From: Lethocerus indicus
Lineage: Eukaryota; Arthropoda; Insecta; Hemiptera; Belostomatidae
NCBI GenBank assembly: GCA_019843655.1
Contig: JACDQD010000006.1
Span: 2,844,034-2,908,033 of the forward strand
Direction of reading: 5' to 3'
DNA length: 64,000 nt
Notes under the pieces: model-generated
What the model was told of the DNA's origin: nothing
What the model saw: only the letters and a program-made list of their open reading frames with translations
Database searches by the model: none
Part shown: in pieces, positions 39,902-51,100 of the stretch
Position numbering within the stretch: position 1 is the first letter of the stretch
How the letters are laid out: each line of letters begins with the position of its first letter
Program-made: the position numbers and the translations under genes

Positions 39902-40506
39902 ACTGTAGATTTTTTTTGTGTTTCTGTCTCCTCTCGCTGGTTTCGTCTTTTGCTAGACCGGTTTCGGCCGCTCGCCATCTCCTGTAGCGGTGTTAGTCAC
40001 TATCACTTGTACTGTGGTGGTTGTCTGTTTGTAGTGTGTACCTGTCTTGCTATTGTGTTTTTTGAGGGGATGTTTGTCTTATTTGAGTTGAAGGGGTGGG
40101 ATTTTGTTAATCGGTTTAAGTATACGTCAGATTGTCGGTCAAAAAGGGGAAATTTAATCTTTTCCTCCTTTCATGATTTAATCCATTGAGATGTTTCTTT
40201 CTGCTTACAATATCGTCTATGAACGATCTTTCACAATAATCACAATAATACCTCTTTCCCATTATATTAACGGAATGGAACAGGAGAGCGAGCTAACCAG
40301 AGGTACAATTCTATAACCTGCCTGTTAAGTGAAACCTTTCATTCAACTTAAGCACATCTAATGGCTGAACTTAGTCACGTACCAACATGACTAAAATTGA
40401 CTTTATGGGATTAAAAAAATCCCACCCCCCTCAACTCAAACAAGACAAACAAAATCCCCCAAAAACACAATAACAAGACACGCATATATACAGTGAGGAT
40501 GCGAAA
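39902..40506. mobile_element. Foldback element, copy C, carrying a captured ZMAT5 fragment
   Basis: Left arm 39902-40142 (TGTTTCTGTCTCCTCTCGC through GGTTTAAG and GTCGGTCA). Right arm about 40410-40500 (CCTCAACTCAAACAAGACA, AACACAATAACAAGACAC, CAGTGAGGATGC), which stops before the outer motif. The DNA between them, 40155-40402, is a ZMAT5-derived segment instead of the usual spacer. Confidence 0.85.
40155..40402 (-). pseudogene. ZMAT5 upstream region and first 36 codons, captured copy
   Basis: The minus strand matches 54557-54795: the proximal upstream region, 5' UTR, ATG (40262-40260) and codons 1-36 including all four zinc ligands. Homology stops before the end of exon 1. Reading on into the arm adds 12 residues (NFPFLTDNLTYT) to a stop at 40118-40116, so a 48-residue frame (40116-40262) with a complete first zinc finger exists. 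Five coding differences from the resident gene are all synonymous; the upstream part has more differences and several small indels. Most simply a gene fragment with no function, but expression of a mini-protein cannot be excluded. Confidence 0.88.
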
Positions 40507-41286
40507 ATGTTTGAACGAACAAGTGTAATTCACTTTGGTATCACTTTTGACCGAGGACATATTCGTTGTCTTTAGGCATTCAGCTATATTCTATTATATT
40601 TTATTTTGATAGCTGAATATATTCAGTTCAATTCGTTATCTTATTCGTTTATATTGTATTATATTGATATTCGAGAATATATTAATGTTCGATGTTTTAA
40701 ACCAAAAATGTTAGGTCCAAACCCTACTATCTCACGACATCCCCGACGTTCCTTGTAGACGCTTGAAAAGTGTACATTGTTAATGCGAGAAAAATAAATA
40801 CATACAATTTTAGTTAAAGGGTAATTCGATTATTGCCTACTCGGTGGTAGTGCTACTCGAACATCATTTGTCGCTAATTGTATTTTAGAGTTGTGAGAAT
40901 AAAACAGTCAATAAAAAACGGAATTTTTCAACGGAACGTCCGTAAAACGTAAAACAAAATTTGCGGGGTTTTACAAAAGTGCAAAGAATAGTGTTTAAGT
41001 GTCCGTCATTAAGATATATGGTAATCGTTTAAAGCGAAGCCAGACAGTAGGATTATTTTTAACGGGTTTAAAACCCCGAATTCAATTGTTGACGAATGGA
41101 CAATTGTTGGACGGCTCGCAGCCCACTTTGAAAAACCCGACCGAGATCCAATTAGCAATAAATCAAAATAAATCAATAACGGACGGGAAAATGGAAAATA
41201 AAAGAAAATGTAAACGACACTCGGATATTGCTACGAGGCCGACGTTGGTAAGTTTTATTTATCGGAAAATTCAATTTGACACGAAT

Positions 41287-41288
<2 letters not shown>

Positions 41289-41342
<54 letters not shown>
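41289..41342. repeat. (GA)n microsatellite
   Basis: About 26 perfect GA units. Confidence 0.97.
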
Positions 41343-41343
<1 letters not shown>

Positions 41344-41682
41344 GAAAAACTTAATACACAAATTTAAAGAGTTTCCAACATCCGTCCACCCAGCAGAAAG
41401 TAAAACCAGAAAATAAATTAGATAAAATTAACATATAAAAAAATAAAAACGCCGTAAATATCTGAACATGATATATTAGATGTCTTAACGAGAAATATAA
41501 CACGGAATTTATGAGCCCTTTTGTTTAATCAGTAAAATTTGGGTCGGCACATTAACCCGACATGTACTCATATAGAAATGTATGTTAGTAAATTCTCCAC
41601 CTATATGTGACACGTGAGGATATTTATATTGTTTTTGATAATTTCATATTTTTATTAATTAATGAGATTAGGAATATTAATA

Positions 41683-41899
41683 TATTAGGGGTACCCGAAA
41701 GTAATCAACGTTTTGACTTTGTAATTCATTTTATTTTGCTAAAAAAGAAACTTTAGTTATTAATCTACTATATATTCACCGATATTATCGACAACTCTCT
41801 GCCACTTTTCCAGCAAATTTTCGATTCCCCTCTTGAAGAACTCCTCAAGACCAAAATACATCTTATCAAATTGTCGATTACTTTTGGGTACAGCTAATA
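41683..41899 (-). mobile_element. Mariner-derived miniature element, copy 2
   Basis: A 217-bp relative of the element at 39312, with ends TATTAGGGGTACCC and (opposite strand) TATTAGCTGTACCC. The minus strand retains an open transposase C-terminus (EEFFKRGIENLLEKWQRVV, ending EYIVD-stop at 41760). Same internal deletion product as copy 1, so both derive from one deleted ancestor. Confidence 0.82.
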
Positions 41900-42589
41900 T
41901 TACCCGATACATGTAAAAGCTCACTGTATACTATAAGGTTTGGTTAAATAAAGTTTGCACTGATTACATTATATTTTAGAGTGACTCGAAATCTCTAAAC
42001 CGGTTGAACGTTACGGACGATCAATGAAAACTGAATAAAAAAGATTATATCGGGAATTCTGGAAATTTCTCGCGCTAAAAGCGATTTCCACGGGCGAATC
42101 GGGAAAAGTTAATAGCATGAAGTTGAAATGAATAACGATGAACAGCACTGTTCTTCTTCCAATCAATGTGTCCGGGGATCGTTGCCGGAGAGATGTCGAT
42201 AGACGTCTAAAAAACGCGGAAACCAATCGAAACTTTCCGGCCGAACTATGCCCGCGTCGGAAACTAGACAGCGGCCGATATAACTCCCTTGCGGAAAAAC
42301 AGATTCAACAGTAATTTTTTGCCTATTAAAACTGGGATTACGCTGACTTTCCAACGCTGCGAATCCGCGCCGTGAAGCTCCAGGTAAATCGAGTACGACT
42401 CCATCGACTTTCCGTCACCGCTCTTAAGTGTAAGCCGAGGAAGTTGACAGCAGAAAACCTGCTGTTCAGCATGTGTGCAGCATGAGAACAGAAGAGGACA
42501 CCATCTTGGCGGTTCGTCTTGTGGTAGTTTAAATATTCCGGACCAAAAGAACCGGTACTATCGAGATGGTTGCTATAGTACAACTATAT

Positions 42590-42591
<2 letters not shown>

Positions 42592-42632
<41 letters not shown>
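42592..42632. repeat. (AT)n microsatellite closed by CCAT and ATGG
   Basis: The AT run is framed by TCCATAT and ATATGGAT, so the whole is an extended palindrome. Confidence 0.92.
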
Positions 42633-42635
<3 letters not shown>

Positions 42636-42874
42636 ATTTGGGATAACTTAAGTGATAAGGCTCCAATATTATACTTGAATTTGAACCATCACTATTCGGG
42701 TGACCGTTCCGATTTGACCAAATAATACATTATTTATATTTATCATTTATTTATTTCTGACATAACGGCCAATTTTATTATTATAATTATCCGTTCTTAT
42801 CGTCCCAAAAGATACCTGGGGCCCGTAACAGCGAACAGCGCCCCCAATAACAGTGATTTCTCTAAGGATGAAAT

Positions 42875-42937
42875 ACGGCGTCTCAGATACTACGCCCGCA
42901 CAGCCGCCCCGTCGTACAAATTTAGCGTCAAGCGCCG
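42875..42937 (+). repeat. 62-bp ACGGCG hairpin repeat, copy 7
   Basis: ACGGCGTCTCAGATACTACG ... TTTAGCGTCAAGCGCCG, with the GAAATAATTATCGC downstream flank. Confidence 0.8.
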
Positions 42938-43005
42938 CGTAAGAAATAATTATCGCTCATCCCTTAATGCGGCCATCATTCGCTTAATCATTCGGAAACA
43001 GGAAC

Positions 43006-43032
43006 AGTTTCGGCTTCTCGCCACCGTCAGTA
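43006..43032. mobile_element. Degenerate foldback arm
   Basis: AGTTTCGGCTTCTCGCCACC then GTCAGTA, on the left-arm strand. Confidence 0.4.
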
Positions 43033-44332
43033 CCATCCTCTGAGTACGTGATTTACTTATGAATGAATGACGGCTGCATGTGAAGCATCCTGTCAGCATT
43101 ATCATTGCGCTGTTACTACCTCCATTTCCATTCAGTTTACTTTTAGTCATCATCAGTTGTAAGTAATATGATGATGTATTTATGCAGTGTACTATTTCCA
43201 ACCTGTTTCTTCTGAATCTGATCCTCCAATTGAAAATTTCTCCTAATTTAATTGTTGTTTTCAATTCAATTTAATGTAACGGGGTATCTTTCTTTACTTT
43301 TCTCTCTAGGCGTTCAAACCCCGATGAATATTCATACGTTGCAGAATATATTGCTGGGGGTTATATAGACGAGTTATTGCCTTCAAACAGGGGCATAATC
43401 TACATCAAAGGGCTCTACATCAATCGAATCCAAAGACCATTCCCTCCAACAACGCCTTAACTTGAGCCAACCCCACCAATATTATAATTTTACGTGTAAA
43501 CAGCCACTATGGGACGAACCTTACGTTAAATTTTCCGAATTTCGCGATATCATCATTCTGTCGATCTTCCTTCCCAATTTATGTATATACAACAATGTAA
43601 ATGTATACATTTATATCGGACAACGGTGGGAAAAGAACGGCTCGCAAGCTTCGTACAGCTCCCAAAGCTACTCTTTGCCGCTTATGAGATAATATCGGGT
43701 TTCATTACCATATGTATATATTTATATACATAAAATAGTGCGTTTTTTTGTATAGATTGCGTTTCCTCCGTACGAAATAAGCCGAACATATTTCATTGGG
43801 TGCGCACTGGGTAGAAATAAAGTTGAATTTTGACAATATACTAATTTCGGCTGTTCCCTTCTTAGTTAGATTACGTTTTTTGATTACAGCTTTTTAAATG
43901 AAGTAAGACTTCTTAATGACTTATTTCAGTGAAATAATCCGGAATAATCTTTCTGCATCCGGCTGGTACAGATTTTAGCAACATATTTAAATATTTAATT
44001 AAATGGATCTAGAATTAGTGCATTTCTGTGACTGGCGCGTGAAGTGGCGTATTCTGGCGGAATTGTCGGGGACTTCTCAGATCAGTTTCCCGCTTCTGCC
44101 GTTCAATATTCAAAATGAACGGCGTAAATTACTATTGAAGACAACAAATTTATTTTCAAAATTCCCAAACTCTAACCCGTTTTTATTTCATTGTAGTATT
44201 GTTTAAAGGTAACTGAACCAATACATAGAATAATAGAATTTAATGATTTATATTCATGGACTAAAAGAAGAAATTAAGACCATTCGTGTTGTATAATTGA
44301 TACTGTCATATCAAGTGTAAAAAAATTGAAAT

Positions 44333-44365
44333 TACGGCTTGGCAGTTGACAATCTTCAGTAGTCA
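44333..44365. mobile_element. Degenerate foldback arm
   Basis: ACGGCTTGGCAGTTGACAAT then CTTCAGTAGTCA. Weak match. Confidence 0.3.
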
Positions 44366-45078
44366 TCATGCAGTAAAAGTTTAAAACACTGTAATTACTA
44401 ACAAATTATCGTTTATTAATTACCGTTTTTAACTGTGTAATTTATTACTAAATTCCGGTGCAATTACCATCGCATTTTTATCAAAGTGCTGACTTGCAAA
44501 AATTTCTATTCCATACCTCCAATGAAGGGAGTTCGTATACGCATTTATATTCCGACTACAGTTCTCGAGTAAAGTATTCTTCAGTCAACGGACTTTTAAA
44601 GCTGGCCATGTTTCAGATTATATCCAGCCGCATAGTATTTTTAAGAAGAGTAGGAATTGATTTGCTTAATTTTTATGGTAAATCAAAACGCCCATTTTAT
44701 ACATTGCCGGGTCCATTTTTCTTCCAGAGCATTAAATTTATTGCCAATGAAAATAATTGAGGTCCGGTAAAATATTCGCCCCCGCATAAGGACAAATTAG
44801 CATTCTGGTACAAATGCCCATTTATCTTTCGGACCGAACATTGGGGGTCTTTGTTCCGTTAGTTTGTCTTATGTTATCGTTTATAAATAAAGTTAAAAAC
44901 AGTGTTATTAGGTGACGGGATCAATTGAAATTGTGTTAGAACAGTTGTTCTAATTAAGCACTGCATAAGACCAATCGAATAGGCCCCTCTGAGCAATATA
45001 TCAGTGCTGCGAGGGAATAATTTTGAATTTTGGCGCCAACGGCGATACTCTGTATTGATTGTGTGTGGCCGGCGCGCG

Positions 45079-45087
45079 GTCACGTGA
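45079..45087. promoter_or_regulatory. CLEAR-type E-box GTCACGTGA
   Basis: The 9-mer matches the palindromic E-box bound by MiT/TFE factors (Mitf in insects) and USF-type bHLH-Zip proteins. It lies about 75 bp upstream of the initiator-like motif. MiT/TFE factors control lysosomal and amino-acid-sensing genes, which would suit an amino-acid transporter heavy chain. Binding is inference. Confidence 0.4.
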
Positions 45088-45149
45088 TACACGGCCACCG
45101 AGAGTTGGGGACTCTCTGTTTTAGACTCTACGTGTGTGTCCGTGTTAGT

Positions 45150-45324
45150 GGGTTCAGTCAGTATCAGTATACTAAAATGGCCGCCGCAAGTCTAATTTAG
45201 TTCGGCCGAGGCCCCCCTCCTCCACTCGCACGCTCCACCTTCGCTACAACTCTAGTGCACTAGATACGCTCCTAGTTCCCCCCGCAGCGCCAGCTCAACT
45301 ACGCGTCTAAATCCGGACTTTCGG
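45150..45324 (+). promoter_or_regulatory. Probable first (5' UTR) exon and core promoter of the SLC3A2-like gene
   Basis: A TTCAGTCAGT initiator-like motif at 45153-45162 starts a GC-rich stretch with a strong donor GTAAGT at 45325. A short upstream frame (ATGGCCGCCGCAAG..., ending after seven codons) lies just after it. A matching acceptor could be AG at 48153-48154, 14 bp before ATG 48169. Assignment to the SLC3A2-like gene is inferred from strand and from the absence of another gene in between; no transcript evidence is available. Confidence 0.5.
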
Positions 45325-47283
45325 GTAAGTTTCAGCCGGTTTCCAAGAGTTCAGAGTGGCCCCTTTCGGTACGTCCCCAACTCGAGTTTCAACCGAATTC
45401 GTCCGCACGAAATTCGGCCCTACCGAATCTTGACCATTTTCTATACGAACCAAATTTGGGGGACAACACACCCGTCCGTTATATTTATAACCCGTACATA
45501 TATAGTAGAGACACGCGTGACGTCACGAAGAACACGCACTATTAAGGAGCCGACAATCAATGTGTGCTCTACCGATTATTCAGTAGTGCTTCTCAACAGT
45601 CCAAGACAGAAATTTTTATTCCACCCAATCCAGCCATGAAACGCCTGCCTTTATTAATGATTCATTTCCTACAGTATTTTACAGTTTAAAATTATTCTAG
45701 ACACCGATCTAGAGATAGACGTATGGAATGTTCAAACTGGACGTTCAGGACCCTCTAGAGGGATCGAACCCGAATTTGAAATTTGATTTGGCCCCTTAAA
45801 AGATTCAAACAAATGCATCTGAGAATATATACAGATAGTACACAAATTTGCGAAATCAACATGTTGTTGAACATCCAAATTTATTTAAATATTTCAGTAG
45901 ATGGAAATAATTAAAAAAATAAATGGATTGATTTAACAACCTGGACAACAATGGAGGTTCTAAACCTGGGTACGTGTAGCCTCCACAAGCGGAGAAAATT
46001 GAAAAACAATGCAATAAGTGCGTATGTTGATCGTTCGAAGCACACTTTTTAATCGTAACGTGTTCGGTTTCCGTTATCCCGAAGTTTATCCATTTCCCTG
46101 CGAAAACCGCAGGCGTCGATGTTTCATCGCGTGAACCAGTCGTCAGAACTACGGAGGCCAGAAAACTTTTTAAATTAAGAAAAATACATTTTGTCTATCA
46201 TAAAACTTCCGCGGTTTAGGGATGAAGAGGAATTGTTTTCGATGGCCTTTCCAACTTTTTCCGTTCCCACGACTGCATAAAACAATAGGCAAATTTGACG
46301 TTCAATTCAAGGCAATAACAGATGAGAAACCACCAGGGGCTTGGCCCTTATTTTGTATTTATTTATTTGATATATTTAAATCGGCGCTAAATTGTTGGAG
46401 GTTTCAGACGTGCGAATTGTTTACAGTGTGTACATGACTTCGTCACATTTAAGGAAATTTTCGAATTTCGAATCGAGTCTGAAGGGCGGAAAAGCTCGAT
46501 TTACCGAGTAAACTATGACAGATTCCTGAGCATCCTGAGCATTTACAATTGCATTTTGTATAAACTATATAATTTTAAAACGTGTTCTTTTCACGGGCGT
46601 TTAAATAGCTACCTCATGCTGTTCAAGAACGTTGAAAAAACAAACAGGTAGTGAAAAAAGTCAAGGAAGGCTATTATAATTCACTGTCTAATTGTTAATG
46701 TCAAGATAACCGCTTCCCAGCAATAAGTTATCTTTATTGCACATTTCGCTGTTTTTTCGATGCAAACTAAGAACTTATTTTTTCTTGTTGAACTTTTCTC
46801 AAGTTGTTTCACTGTTCACATGTTCCAATCTTATCTGGGTTAATGTCGACTTACGCCAGTTGAATGCTGGCCAAGGCCCCGTAGAGCTGTGGTCCTCAAT
46901 TATAACATCGTCTGTCAACCCTTTCTGTCAACCCTTTCTGTCACCCCTGCGATGTACACGCGACCGGGATTATAATTACGTCCTCCGAACGCGGCCGTAC
47001 TCGCATCCTACAGTAAACTGTATCGTTGTCCGAGAACGTTCGGATCGCGTAACGCTCATTAAAGGTTTTGTGCGGAAAAGAAAAATTTGTACAGTAGCGA
47101 CGAAGTAATTAAATTTTACTACGATAACTTCTATGTTTACCAACACGTGGATATTCGTCGTATACCGATGAAAAGCGGAGGTGAGAATCACAGAATCTTC
47201 TTCTGATTCCTAGTACCTGGTTTACATCGAAAATCCAGTCTTCATTTCACTTATATTAATAAATATTGAATAATTAAATTACT

Positions 47284-47938
47284 TTGTGTTTCTGTCTCCT
47301 TTCGTTGGTTTGGTATTTTGCTAGACCGGTCTCGGCTGCTCGCCATCTTCAGTAGCGTTGTTAGTCACTTTGGCAGTTTGGATGTTTTTTGGGCATCCTC
47401 ACTGCACTGTCACCTGTACTGTGGTAGTTGTCTGTTTGTCGTGTGTATATATATGTGACTTGTTATTGTGTTTTTGTGGGTTGTTGTTTGTCTTATTTGG
47501 TTTGGTAGGGATTTTGTTAATCGGCTTAAGTCTTTGTCTGAATTATTAAATATGGATTAACTTGGGCCATTCATTTCCATTCATTTATTTGGAAGCGAGG
47601 AGCTAATAGTTGTAACCAGTTGTGTGATCAAATATTTATTTGACCGATAATCCGACAAAGACTTAAGCTGATTAACAAAAACATCCCGCATGAACACAGT
47701 AACAAGACACATATATATATATATATACACATGACAAACAGACAACTACCACAGTACAAGTGACAGTGACAGCGCAGTGGGGATGCCAACAAAAACATCC
47801 AAAGTGCCAAAGTGACTAACACCGCTACTGAAGATGGCGAGCAGCCGAGACCGGTCTAGCAAAAGACTAAATCAGCGAGAGGAGACAGAAACACACGAAA
47901 TCTACGGTATTCCAACCACAAAACCCGTATTCTAAACT
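47284..47938. mobile_element. Foldback element, copy D (most complete)
   Basis: Two long arms: left 47284-47540 and right about 47610-47938, meeting at a short unique centre. The right arm runs out to ATTCCAACCACAAAACCCG. Both arms share the change GAAA to GAGA in the ribozyme-like core. Confidence 0.87.
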
Positions 47939-48168
47939 AATATCGTTAGGCCTCAAAAAATCCCTATATTTTAAATACATATCCTGGTTATTAAATACGG
48001 ATATATCTACGGACGATCGGTTGAGTTGAGTGGTCATTTGATTGAAAAATTCCTAAGCATTCCTAAGATAGGAGAGGGTAAGGTTGAGCGTTGGGAGGAT
48101 GATATATATACTATAATTTGACTGTGTTTGTCTTGTTGAAGGTAGTTGTCAATAGTGATCGATCAGTG

Positions 48169-51100
48169 ATGAGCGAACTGGAGGGCGGTGGAGGCGGTCT
48201 GTTCGGGAGGGCGGCACCCTCGTTCCTGGTCGCCGCCGACGAGGAGTCCATCTCCACCTGTCCCCTGCTAACGCCCAGCCCCACAGTTCCCGACTTTCAG
48301 CACCCGCTCGCCATCAGCACAACACCCGGTATATATATATCAAATAGCTATAACAGCTCTGCAGAGACCCGCGGGTATGATGATTAACCCGCTGCCCCCT
48401 CTACTAATATTACTGTTTGCTATTGACCACTGCGGTATGTTTATGTTTCGCTTAGAAATTTCAGTCTCCAATCAAGTATTTTAGAATCGCGAATTCCAGA
48501 CTCGATGCAATTGTTCAGGCGTAATCAATTACATAATTACGAGTCATCAACAACGAGACATCTCCTTTGTACTCGCTACAATACGGTCCGGTACTTTTTT
48601 TAAACTGCACCTAACAGTGCAGTTGTAAGTGGCGAGACGCCAACACATAGTGAGAAAATGTTGGACGATTGGCACAGTTTTTTTATTTAATTTATCCGAT
48701 TACTATGCCAGCGTTATATATATGACGAGTATAATACCAATATCTACGCATTTAAAAGTAAATACCGGTATCGGTATTAATGTACAGTTTTCCTCGAATT
48801 ACAAATTTCGACCGAAGTCCTATTTTTCTCTCCTCCGAAAAAGCGAAGGAGAGCATTTTCTTGACGATCTTCTGCTGGAACAATCGCACTGTCCAGAAAA
48901 ATGCTGGAATAAGCCTTTAAAAACCTTCTAGCCTCGTTTTATATAATTATAATGGTGTTATTATGACGTGTGTTATTGACAGTTCTGGAGTACGACAGGC
49001 AGTTGAGCCCGTCGAGCGTGGACACTGAGGCCAGCAGCGTCCCCCCGGCCACGGCCCCGGCAGACTTCACCAATGAAAACGCCGCCAAAGATATTCAAGC
49101 GGAACCGAGTGAGTTAACCTTAAGTAAACTGTAGGTAAATTTAATGTTAGTTATTTTTGTGATCTTCTGCCTCCATTCGCTGCTTTCAGCTTCTGTTGGA
49201 CTCGCAATTTTTCTGGTTCTAAATAAAAAGCGCCTGCATTAAATTACCATTTTTCATTACACACTGTAGGTCGGTTGACATACTTGAGCATTACGCATTC
49301 GGAGTGTCGCGACCCATTAATGACGGGGGGACAGATTTGAATCGTAGTATAGGATGCCTCGTCTAAAAATAAGCGAGAGACCGACTGCCTACATCCAGCT
49401 AAACCTACTGCGTACACCTTTCACTAGCTTAGTTCAATTCTATTTATTGTCACGATAACCTGAGAATTTGTTATTTCCTGCCATCGAATCTTCCGAGAAA
49501 ATTTCCAAGCACCCTATCCTCGTCATTCGATAGAAAAAAATTGTTACTGAGAAGTGAATTTATTCTGAATTTCCTTAGATGGGGGACGTCCTTTGGCCGA
49601 CCAGTGCCAAGAGGGATCCTCTTCGTCGTCCTCCTGTTCCGTGATGCAGGACAGCACCGCGTCAGCACAGCTTCTCAACTGCCGCAACTACATGACGCTC
49701 GCGGTAGACGTCAACTGCCAAGTGAGTAAGCGTGAGAGGATGACTCCCCCGTTATATGTTTTGAATGATATGAAATTACCAGTAACTGTCATGTTAGAAG
49801 TTCATAAAGCTGAGTTATTGGTCTTAAGGAACGCCTAAATTAGTGCCAACCAACACAAGTCAATTGACCCCGCGGTGTGATCTCATCCTCGACCCATCGC
49901 TAATTGAACGCCGGTCCAGAAACCAATTCATCTTCGAGCTCCCGCATGAAAACATTAGGAACTCTTCGATTGTTAAACAGTACAAATATCCCAGACGTCG
50001 GTCCGGGACAACTGGCGTATGTCTTATAGGATTATATTTCCCGTTTCGCCGGTTTGCCTATGATTGTCTAGAGCTGAAATAATTTTTCTAGTTCGAATCC
50101 CGATGGTGGACCAAATTTTCCTACGATTACAAATTTCAACAAACTATAAAATGTTAACAGGAAAATGGAGGTCTGAAGCCGTCGTTGGTCGGGCTGACGC
50201 TGAGCAAATCGACGCAAGAGTTCGGGTTCACTTCGTGGAACTGGCCGGTGATCCGGCGGTGGTGCTTCTGGGGCGTCATGTCCATCACTGTGGCCTGCGT
50301 CTGCGTCATCATCGCCTACATAACCACCATACCGACGAGGTGCGACCCGCCCAGGGCCTGGTACCAGGGCGGCACGATCTACCAGATATTCCCGGCCTCC
50401 TTCCAGGACTCGGACGAGAACGGCATCGGCGACATCAAAGGCATCATCTCCAGGATACCTTATCTGGAAAAGCTCGGCGCCAAGGGCATACGCCTGTCGT
50501 ACGTCTCTCCCGGGCCCAATACTACCTGGGAGTACTTCGACCGCGTCGAAAACCTGACCGCGCTCGAGCCCAGCTTGGGCACCATAGAGGACTTCCAGCT
50601 GCTGCTGGACACTCTGCACTCCAGGAACATGTCCCTCGTACTCGATCTCCCGCTGTACCCGTTCTACGAGGAGTTGAAGATACGGGACCCGGGAGCAGTA
50701 CCGCACCACCACCCCTCCGGCAAGGACTCCCCCCTCAAGCACCTCATCATCAACAACCACATACTGGTCACCCCTCTAGACGAGAACGATGACCGGCCTC
50801 CAGTACCCGTCACCAGGAAAGGGCTCGTCACAGAGGTACTATATATTAAATTACCTAAACACTTGCTCATAATATACACAACAACCATAAGCTGAGACTA
50901 AAATCCGGAATGTGGATATATAACGCCGACGTTTAACAGGTGCTGTCTCATTGGCTGTCGGTCGGAGTGGACGGGTTCTACATGTACGGGCTGGAACACT
51001 TCCTGTCGGACCCAAACTTCCTGCCCCAACTGGAGGAGTGGCGCCGGGAGCTTTACCTGTACGAGCGGCCCGGGTTCGAGAAGATCCTCATCTGCACGGA

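Larger units (their letters stand above)
40507..45078. other. Gene-free sequence between foldback copy C and the SLC3A2-like promoter
   Basis: Holds mariner copy 2, GA and AT microsatellites, hairpin repeat copy 7 and two weak foldback arms. No coding exon seen. Confidence 0.6.

Noticed and set aside
39576..39908. 110-codon plus-strand frame next to foldback copy C
   Set aside because: Runs into the foldback arm and has no recognisable motif.
49593..49838. Alternative reading of SLC3A2-like exon 3 continuing past its donor
   Set aside because: The frame starting at 49579 joins neighbouring exons in phase and ends at a good GTGAGT donor. The longer frame is read-through into the intron.
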